Of a stretch of DNA of 64,000 nt, positions 56,560 through 64,000 are shown one piece after another. Source of the stretch: Blumeriella jaapii. Taxonomy: Eukaryota > Ascomycota > Leotiomycetes > Helotiales > Drepanopezizaceae. The stretch spans positions 496,001 to 560,000 of the forward strand of contig VWND01000013.1 of assembly GCA_009599575.1 (NCBI GenBank), written 5' to 3'. The notes under the pieces were generated by a model that was given only the letters and a program-made list of their open reading frames with translations, was not told the DNA's origin and did no database searches. Position numbers and translations under genes: made by a program. The first letter of the stretch is position 1. Each line of letters begins with the position of its first letter.

Positions 56560-57784
56560 ATGAGTCCTTCACTCAGCCAACCACATCCCACGTATCGTAT
56601 CGCCTCCATCCCAGCCGACGGCATTGGGCCAGAGGTCATCTCCGCTGGGATCACCGTCTTGAAGAAGCTCGCTTCAACACTGAAGACGTTCAACCTCGAA
56701 TTCACGGACTTTGATTGGAGCACTGATACCTATAAGAAGACGGGGAAATACATGCCCGATGATGCGTTGACAACCCTAAAGAAATTTGATGCAATTCTGT
56801 TTGGTGCTGTTGGAGCTCCTGGTATCATCACCCCCCCCCCCCCTCGAAGAAGCCCTTGCAATTGTTCGTCGAGATGCTGACTGTTTTGCATCAGATGTCC
56901 CAGACCACATCTCCCTCTGGCAGCTGCGCCTAGCGATCTGCCAGCCTCTTCAACAGTACGCCAACGTGCGTCCCACCAAAGTCTTCAAAGGCACGCAGTC
57001 GCCTCTCCGCAACTGCAAAGCCGGCGATCTCGACTGGGTCATCGTCCGCGAGAACAGCGAGGGCGAATACGCCGGCCACGGCGGTCGCTCCACACCAACC
57101 AGCTATGGGAGGTCGCTACCGAAGTATCCATCTTTACTCGTCACGCTGTAGAGAGAATCATCAAGTTTGCGTTCGAGGTCGCGCGGGGGAGGCCGAAGAA
57201 GCATCTCACGGTGGTGACAAAGAGTAACGCACAGAGAAATGGGATGGTCATGTGGGATGCTGTCGCGAGCGATGTCGCGAAGGACTTTCCAGATGTGAAG
57301 GTCGACAAAATGTTGGTGGACGCGATGACCGTGAGGATGACACTGAAGCCGGAGACGTTGGATACTATCGTTGCTACGAACTTGGTGAGCTGGTATGCCG
57401 TTGAAAAGAAGCCTGACTGATGGACTCTAGCACGCAGACATCCTTTCGGATCTCGCAGCTGCGCTCGCAGGATCCATTGGCATCGCGCCGACCAGTAATC
57501 TCGATCCCACTCGTGAGAACCCGTCTATGTTTGAGCCTATTCACGGCTCGGCATTTGATATCACCGGCATGGGAATCGCCAATCCTGTTGCTACATTCTG
57601 GACGGCTTGCGAGATGTTGACATGGCTTGGAGAGAAGGAGGCTGCAACCAGCCTTTTGGATATCGTTGAGAGCGTCTGCGAGAAGGGAATAATGACCAGA
57701 GATCTTGGAGGATCGGCTACCACCATCGAGGTGACAGATGCCGTGTGTGAGGCGATCGAAGCTAGACTTGGGAAAGCCCATTGA
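56560..57784 (+). CDS. tartrate/isopropylmalate-type NAD-dependent dehydrogenase, with one apparent frameshift
   Basis: Exons 56560-56821, 56895-57384 and 57431-57784; about 368 residues if one missing base is allowed. The isocitrate/isopropylmalate dehydrogenase fold is clear: IPADGIGPEVISAG, ILFGAVGAP, NVRPTKVF, DWVIVRENSEGEYAG, VTKSNAQRNGMVMWD, MLVDAMTVRM, HADILSDLAAALAGSIG and FEPIHGSAFDITG. DWVIVRENSEGEYAGHGG and the length favour the tartrate dehydrogenase/D-malate branch over LEU2. Intron 1 holds a C13-14 run that at first looks like a frameshift. Exon 2 is one base short: the frame breaks in CGCTCCACACC at about 57086-57096, between GHGGRS and TNQLWEVATEVS. The enzyme would oxidise tartrate or malate. 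Functionality depends on whether the deletion is real. Confidence 0.8.
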
Positions 57785-58696
57785 TTTGTATTCAGTCCAT
57801 TTCTGGGCTTAGACCAACGTGATCAGAGAGCAGCTCACGGTCTGCCGATTCATGAGTTGGTTCAATTCTTAGACCTTTTCACGTCTGCTTATCCTCTTGT
57901 TCTCGGGTCTTGGATATATCTCAACAGCCTTTGCTCAGGCAAGGAGGTACTTACTGTCGTAGATGCTATGCTTTCCGGACTCGGTGTCGCTCTTTCCGAC
58001 ACATGTGAGGGCCACGGCCTCACGTGACTCACCCTAGTTTACCAACACTTCTACAGTACTGTAGTGTAGTGTCAACCCCAATTTTCTCCACGTCTCGACC
58101 TTCTCTTCGACACCACTCAATTACCCGGACCAGGCATTGGCTTTCCTCATGTTGCCGGTCGCAAGTGTCAAGACCATCAATAAACTGGCTCTGGCAGATA
58201 TCACGTTGGCAGGACATCCGAGAGGCATCCCAGCTAGTGCATCCGATGGGAGTTTCTTCGCTATCCAGCCCGACCAAGATGCTACCACGAACGTCAATAC
58301 GCCTCTTACCGAGGACGCAAGGTATGGCATTGTGCTTGTCATCCCGCCTGGATCTGCTGGTACTCCCGACCTCCAGACCGAGGCCTGCTGTCAGGCAAAA
58401 GGCCCTGCCGGATGGGAGATGCTGGACCGTCATCTGCGACCCCAGGAAGAACTGTCGTGCAGCCTCACACTGCACATCATCATATAGCACGCAAGTGTTG
58501 TACAGTAAATGTGCAAGATGGTTGTATTCACGTGACCGATGTATCTTACAGTATCTGCTGGCGCATGTATCCAACGTTCAGGATCCAAGTCTCCATTGCC
58601 CACCTCAGCACAGGCGTCTGAGACCTTCACAACCACTTCTCTATTCCCAGGCAACGCCATCGCTGCAACCGCTACCTCCACCGTTCAAAATCAGCA
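57785..58696. other. intergenic region, possible small gene
   Basis: Holds the palindrome TACAGTACTGTA at 58052-58063, further TACAGTA copies near 58502 and 58547, and the hypothetical ORF listed separately. A longer frame (58024-58881) overlaps the qutR 3' exon on the other strand and is rejected. Confidence 0.45.
58149..58487 (+). CDS. possible 112-residue hypothetical protein
   Basis: A plus-strand frame runs from an ATG at 58149 to 58487. Its composition looks protein-like (VKTINKLALADITLAGHPRG; ARYGIVLVIPPGSAGTP), and the palindrome TACAGTACTGTA lies about 90 bp upstream. No signal peptide, span or family is recognised. The minus strand is also open here, so this may be chance. No intron is needed. 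Confidence 0.3.
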   Translation: MLPVASVKTINKLALADITLAGHPRGIPASASDGSFFAIQPDQDATTNVNTPLTEDARYGIVLVIPPGSAGTPDLQTEACCQAKGPAGWEMLDRHLRPQEELSCSLTLHIII

Positions 58697-61517
58697 TCAG
58701 GCTGTGCTTTCCTCATATCTGTGATAATTCTTCCGAACCTCAAGCCTCATCCTTCGCCTCGGGGCTCTCCTACCCGTCATCAACTCGAACTGGGCAGATG
58801 CCTGCTCGGGCAAAACCTCCAAGCCATCAACTATCACCCACGATTGCTTCGTATCCTCTCTTACTCTACGTATCTGCCTGAGAAGCGGGGTGTCAAGAGG
58901 TAAGTACGCAAGCTAGATTGGCAAGGTTAGTCTCTCACACGACTGTTTTGGGGCTGCTTACCTCGACGACCACACCACCTGTCGGGCTTCCCAGCCACTG
59001 CATCGGCATTTCGAAATTTGCTGGCCCGCTGGCACCGACTTGCCGGGCTGGGACGCAGGATATGACCATCGTCGGCTGCCTGCAATCCGCTGGCCACTCC
59101 TCGCTTGGAGACTTCAAAACCCGAACAATCTTGCCATCGCTGCTGAGTCCCGAAGCCCAGGAATTGAAATGCCGGGCAACGGTCTCGGCGTGTTCGAGCG
59201 TGCGATTGTAGATCAAGATCTTGCGACATCCTAGCTGGATCATGGCGTACACCGCTGCTCGGGCCATCCCACCCGCGCCGATGACTAGACCGGTTGTTTT
59301 GGAAGGCTGGATGACGTTGCGTGGAGAGAGGTTGCGGCGAATACTTATCATGATACCGATAAAATCGGTATTGTCACCGTAGTAGGCTACGATTGGGCCA
59401 GCTTTCCCTCGCTGGTTTGCATGACGCAAGAGTGATTGGGTACTTCCATCAGGGCGTGAATCGTTGGACAGCACTCGTAGAGGTAGCAAAGTATTAACAG
59501 CTCCGATAGCCTTTGCGTGGTAGCTCTTTACCGCTATCCGGGACAGGATATCGACCTTGAATGGCTGTGTGATGGCTGCTCCTCCAAAATTGATGTCTTG
59601 ACATAGGTGCTGGATATCTTCAAGTGAGAATACCTACAATGCGATATTAGTGGATGCTAAGGCTGTGAGACGCGTGGTAACGAGCGGTCGATGGGCCGAG
59701 ATGACCTTACTTGAAGCGACTGGAAATCGTTGGACATCCCACATTCCTGGTACGCTGCGCTGTGCATAGCAGGCGACAAGCTGTAGAACACGCTGGCTCC
59801 AAAATGATAGTAGTGCATGGGATCAATGATCCGGGACTGGTAGCGAGCCTGCATTGCCTCTGCAGCCGTTGGAAGGAACTGTCTGAACTGACTTTTACTG
59901 ATGGTCGACTGCATGACCGGATGGGTGACTGGAGTGAAAATTCGATTCGCCACGAGAGAAGGCCGCCCATTTTCTCCAATGTTATACGCAATTATCGGGA
60001 GATGATCGGACATTGATTCGATCTTGCTGACGAAATCTCGGACCTTGTCATTATCGCTGGCTTTGGAAGTCCTCTGGACGAACCGGACAAGATCGCAACC
60101 AAGGGACTTGGCCTTTCGGTACTGTGTCATTCGAGACTCGTCATCCCAGCCCCAAGAATCTCCCTCACTCCTAGAAGAGTGAGCTCAGCATGTGGGAGAG
60201 TGATAAAACGTCTTCATTTCCAGAGGAGAGAGGGTATCTTACTGCATGTGATATCCGATAATCTTCGTCCGGCCGGATGATCTGACGATGTGTGATATTC
60301 GGTCCGACGTAAATTTCAAGTCAACACTGCGCAGACATGAGCGAGTTTCCATTCAAATCCATTTCACGTAGTCTAGACCAGCGTCACGCAGCTCTTTGAA
60401 GGACAGGAAAACTTACACAAGGTATTCGACTCCAAGCCGCAAGCCATACTCCATCAGCACAAAATAAGCCTCCTCCTTCTCCTGAGGCGAGAGATTCGAA
60501 TCTTCGAAAGCATAGTCTTCGACTTGGAATATTACCGGAACCCCAAGGCTCCTCCTAATAGTCGATACCTGCTTCCCAATAAGCTTTTGGAGATCAGGTG
60601 ACCAAGCATCGATCTTGAGCTGGACTGCATCTAGACCAGCTTCTAGGTCCGTCAGATCCAGATCCGGTATGACGGAGAGTCGAAGAGATAGAGCGTGCGT
60701 ATAGGATCTGAACTCCGCAGGAAGCGCCGCAATCGAGAAGGGGCTTTCCAATCCACTACGGATCACACCTTGACCGGTCAGGAAGTCCAAATACTTCGAA
60801 AAGTCCTCTTTGGCGTACTTGAGTCTCGAAGAAATCTTTGCAAGACCATTCTCGGGTGGAGTGTCGGTTCCGTCAGAGCTGGAATCATCGTATAGATTGA
60901 AGAACTCGAAATTCGAGCACTTCCGATGTGCAAGATCTGCTTTCGCCAGACGTGTGGCCTCTTCGTCCCCTAACCTCAACAGCGTGCTTATTCTCTGGAC
61001 ATGGTGAGTGATTGCGTGGCGGTGGGCATACTGTGTGAACTTACATGACTCTCTCGGGTTATGTAAATGACTGGATTCGTCTCGCAGTATTCATAGAGTG
61101 CCTTCTGGGCAGCGCCGGACAGACTTCCCATGCCACACTCGATAACGCAGCCGGTCCTGTGGCTCTCCAGCATCTGTCTCAAGACCTCCACGTTCTTGCG
61201 GTAGAATTCCAGGCTCCCATGCTGTTGCATGAACGCGCCCCTGCGTTACACGACCATCAGTGAACCAAAGCGGGCGAAAAGGCAGCTATTCCGACTTGCC
61301 TTGTAAGGCCTGTGGATTCCTGGAAGAAGTGATCCTCAGTGATGAGTCTCCGGCCGAGATGGGTCGCACCTATGAAGCCCAGCGTCCTCTTCCCCGAGCC
61401 CCGGGACCCGATCAGGACGATGGAAGCATTTGGCGGGAAGTCTCGCATAGTTGGCCGAGGGCGAGAGGTGCTGTCGAGAAGAGCCAGCGGCGATTCCAGC
61501 TGGGTCGTGACCGACAT
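58697..61517 (-). CDS. qutR: quinate repressor QutR (AROM-derived pentafunctional relic)
   Basis: Seven exons: 61300-61517, 61045-61240, 60417-60994, 60243-60326, 59711-60170, 58962-59633 and 58697-58912, giving 807 residues. Three domains in order match the C-terminal half of AROM. The first is shikimate-kinase-like, with a P-loop at residues 37-44 (GSRGSGKR). The second is dehydroquinase-like ([15 protein letters not shown]). The third is shikimate-dehydrogenase-like ([51 protein letters not shown]). The expected Schiff-base Lys of the dehydroquinase is Arg (GCDLVRFVQ), as expected for a non-enzymatic repressor. Intron 1 is GC-AG (GCAAGT...CGCAG). QutR binds the activator QutA and blocks it until quinate or dehydroshikimate is present. 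It is transcribed away from qutA. Confidence 0.9.
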
Positions 61518-62145
61518 TTCATCTGATCGAAGATGCCAATAGCCCTATGAGAGGGACCTCCCATTGACTGCCCAGTCGTCTTGGGGCCTTTGGATGGGCG
61601 TTCTGGAAGATGGCCGACATCACGTGCTAGATGTAAGGCCTGGATTTCGAGTCAGACACGGGCAAGTTATGCTGTGCTGTACATACAGTACAAAACAGTA
61701 CAATATGTACAGTACCGTGAGTGCAGTGCAGTGCAGTAGTACAGTACAATGCTGTAGTACTCCAGTATTACTGTAGAGGCGCTCAGAGACGACCTCGACA
61801 TGTATATCAACCCAACAACCCAACACCGGAGACGTCCCCATTTCTGGCCCACAACCACCCAACTCAGCGGCGTCCAAGGAAAAGCCTTTGCCGTCAGTAG
61901 GGCAATGCCATTGGTCGACAACAGTCTACGGACAACTGCCCCGATTCTGGCCGTCGTCTGTCTTGGTGTGCGGCTGCAGCACTGCGCATGGAGTCGTCAC
62001 GGCGCATCGGGCACGCAGAGACCCATCGAACAACATCCCTTGGCTTCAAGACGAAAGCGTCGCGAGCCATCTGTATGAGCGGCACTCGGAGTCTCTGCCC
62101 TCCGGGCGATGAACTCACCAAGGCACAGCACGAACACCGGTGGGC
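61518..62145. promoter_or_regulatory. qutR-qutA divergent control region
   Basis: 628 bp separate the two start codons. A CACGTG hexamer lies at about 61621. A dense group of TACAGTA/TACTGTA copies lies at about 61684-61761, along with short GTGCA(G)-type tandem repeats at 61718-61737. I did not see the classical quinate activator site GGRTAARYRYTTATCC here. Control by QutA of its own promoter is known in Aspergillus and Neurospora relatives; here it is inferred. Confidence 0.55.
61684..61761. repeat. TACAGTA cluster in the qut intergenic region
   Basis: Three TACAGTA and one TACTGTA, with several near-copies (ACAGTAC, GTAGTAC), in about 80 bp roughly midway between qutR and qutA. Confidence 0.75.
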
Positions 62146-64000
62146 ATGGAGCAACTGGCCTCGCTCAATGGGGCGTCAGACGAGGTGGAGGAGAAGCATG
62201 GGGTAGACGGCCCAGAACCACAGAAGAAGAAATCGAAGGGAGGCCCGCGGCAGAGGGTGTCCCAGGCGTGCGACTGGTGCAGAAGTCGGAAAGACAAGTG
62301 CGATGGGAAGAGACCGGTGAGAGAGATTCCACACGCGCGTCCGACGTGCGAATGCGAGGGCGCTTGAAGATCAAGCTGTCACGAGGAAGATCATCTACCT
62401 TGAGCACTCTGAGCACTCGAACCTGCTTCCAAAGACGGGATTGTCATCATACGAACTTGAGGGCTGATGGAGCTGCTCTCTCTAGGCCTGCTCCACCTGT
62501 ACTCTGAACGGCCGCGAGTGCTCGTACGATGCGAATGTGAAGAAGAGAGGTCTGCCAGAGGGATACGTGAGGGGCCTAGAAAAGCTATGGGGACTCGCGA
62601 TACGAGACGTTGATGAGGTGGAAGACAACATTCTGTCAGCTCTAGCGGGCGATGAAGAGAGTACGCAACATCCTTCTCTCGTAAAACCCCTGGGCCTCTG
62701 CGCAAATATCTGTACACCATGGGAGCTTGGTGACATGGAGTTGATTACCATGCCCCAGTCCACTGAGCGTCCAACTTCCCGCCTATCTTGGATGTCACCA
62801 CGCCGCTTCGAGGCCCCCAAGCCGACCTGGCGCATCCACAACTTGTGCTGATCTGCTTAGGTGTTGAAAGTCCACTGGCCGTCTGGAACGACGAGACGAA
62901 CTCGGAAGCGCTAGTAGAGCTGTGGAGGAAGTCGACTATATCAAGGGAGTTGGAAAGATTGTTATCGTCCCAAGAACCAGAAACGAAGCGCAAGCGAGTA
63001 AAAACCGACAGTCAGACCCAGAATTCTGCCGACAGAGAAGTTTTTAAACAGCCATCGATGCCAGTTTCGAACCCTCAAGCACATAAAGAAGGAGAGTACA
63101 TGGATTCTGCTTGGTCTGACCGCACTTCAGACCTCAGGCATACGAATGTTTATCACGCTCCACCAAGCTTATCGGCTTCTGATGTACGGTGTTACCAATT
63201 TGGCAAGGCTCGGCTAATTCGCTAAACAATCTTTGCAGAATCATCGATCTAAGGAACATGTGTCTATCCTCAGTCCATCCGTAGGAACTGTGTCTAGCGG
63301 AACCCCGGTAGCCTCTACCCTGCCCGAGTTACCGTCAGAGACGTGGCACCTGCTTGATGTGTACTTTTCCTATACGCATACCTGGCTGCCTATTATAGAA
63401 AAGCAGGACTTGCTAAGAACGTCATACCGGTACTCGCAAAATCGTAGCGAACGCTCTGGGTAAGTTCTGAAACCGAAAACGGTTCATTGTCTGGAATGGC
63501 TTTAAAGATTCCGCTAACCTTGACTAGTGAGTTCGGCTCCGGTGACAATGCAGTTCTTTGGGCGACAATAGCGTATGCGAAATTCCAGCACAGGGCCATC
63601 AACAACATCCCACGCGCTCTTGGACCTGTAGGGGAGATGGTGTGGACGGCAGAAAGGATGTATAGCCAAGCCAGGGCTCTTATTCCGAATGAAGAAGGGG
63701 CATGGGAACTTGGTAAGTGCAGCATTCATCAGTGCAAGACTTAGCTGGCAGAGATTGGTGCAGATTTGAAGTGTCTGCTCACAACAGAATCATGCTGACC
63801 CACGCAGGCCACGTGCAAGCCCTGCTTATTCTCGCTCTTGCAAATGTAGGAACCGGTCAATTTAGCCGTGCTTGGCTATTGGTAGGACAAGCCGTTCGAG
63901 CAATCGAGCTACGACTAGATCGCCCGTCAGACCCAGGATTTCAGACTAGATCACGGCACGTATTCCTTGGCTGTTTCGCCTTGGAAACCCTGGTAGCAGC
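62146..64000 (+). CDS. qutA: quinate activator QutA (Zn2Cys6), cut by the right edge
   Basis: Exons 62146-62316, 62486-62660, 62861-63183, 63239-63459, 63528-63712 and 63808-64000 (continues). Introns are 169, 200, 55, 68 and 95 nt, all GT-AG. The start at 62146 leads to a basic stretch (PQKKKSKGGPRQRVSQ). The zinc cluster starts at residue 42: CDWCRSRKDKC then DGKRPACSTC and TLNGREC, i.e. C-x2-C-x6-C-x6-C-x2-C-x6-C, split by intron 1. The linker NVKKRGLPEGYVRGLEKLWG is diagnostic of the QutA/QA-1F family. The fungal-specific transcription factor domain begins with ETWHLLDVYFSYTHTWLPII and continues to the edge. It activates quinate catabolism genes. The second intron (200 nt) is the least certain. 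Confidence 0.92.

Noticed and set aside
56822..56894. Poly-C run that appears to break the tartrate-type dehydrogenase
   Set aside because: The run lies inside a normal GT-AG intron; splicing joins ILFGAVGAP to DVPDHISLW in frame. The real frame break is further on, at about 57.09 kb.
58024..58881. 285-codon plus-strand ORF
   Set aside because: Overlaps the well-supported last exon of qutR on the other strand and reads as Ser/Pro/Arg-rich chance sequence. A shorter frame inside it (58149-58487) looks more protein-like.

Overview
The window is nuclear DNA of a filamentous ascomycete (Pezizomycotina; Dothideomycetes would fit, but the class is inferred). Evidence: almost every gene has short introns (mostly 45-100 nt) with GTRNGT donors, CTNAC-like branch points and YAG acceptors. 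The gene set is also typical: a tetraspanin, Zn2Cys6 regulators, ERF2, PMT1, and the QutA/QutR quinate regulators. I rebuilt exons by hand on both strands, checking phase arithmetic and protein continuity at each junction.

Layout. 0-10 kb: a gene cut by the left edge, a GDT1/TMEM165 cation transporter, an L-rhamnose mutarotase-like protein, a mitochondrial thioredoxin-like protein and an MFS transporter with a very large central loop. 10-13 kb is gene-poor, holding one newly assembled tiny three-exon gene and a 67-residue ORF. 13-24 kb: a transcription factor with a mid-protein Zn2Cys6 cluster, a tetraspanin, SNX3, the RIM2 mitochondrial pyrimidine-nucleotide carrier and an ASH1-like SET-domain methyltransferase. 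24-28 kb is gene-poor, with a 37-nt poly-C run and an intron-containing tRNA-Leu(AAG). 28-45 kb: ERF2 palmitoyltransferase, a small one-TM protein, PMT1 mannosyltransferase, phosphoserine phosphatase, a basic/acidic protein of unknown function, ISD11 and ATP sulfurylase. 45-58 kb: a YtcJ-like amidohydrolase ending in RDEL, an AYR1-type reductase, a Ser/Thr-rich secreted repeat protein, an RRT8/LDS-type membrane protein and a tartrate/isopropylmalate-type dehydrogenase. Three of these, possibly four, carry single-base frameshifts. 58.7-64 kb: the divergent pair qutR (repressor, minus) and qutA (activator, plus, cut by the right edge), suggesting a quinate-utilisation locus continuing to the right.

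Cross-window signals. (1) The heptamer TACAGTA/TACTGTA occurs about 45 times by my count, against about 8 expected at equal base use. It is almost wholly outside coding exons, is often promoter-proximal, and often forms 12-bp palindromes (TACTGTACAGTA, TACAGTACTGTA). (2) Three introns use GC-AG splice sites: two in RIM2, one in qutR. (3) Frameshifts cluster between 46.5 and 57.1 kb. (4) The small gene at 11.65-11.98 kb shows a repeated RDT-DYG junction. Most genes here are ordinary housekeeping genes. The palindrome family and the qutR/qutA intergenic region are the most likely places for undescribed regulation.
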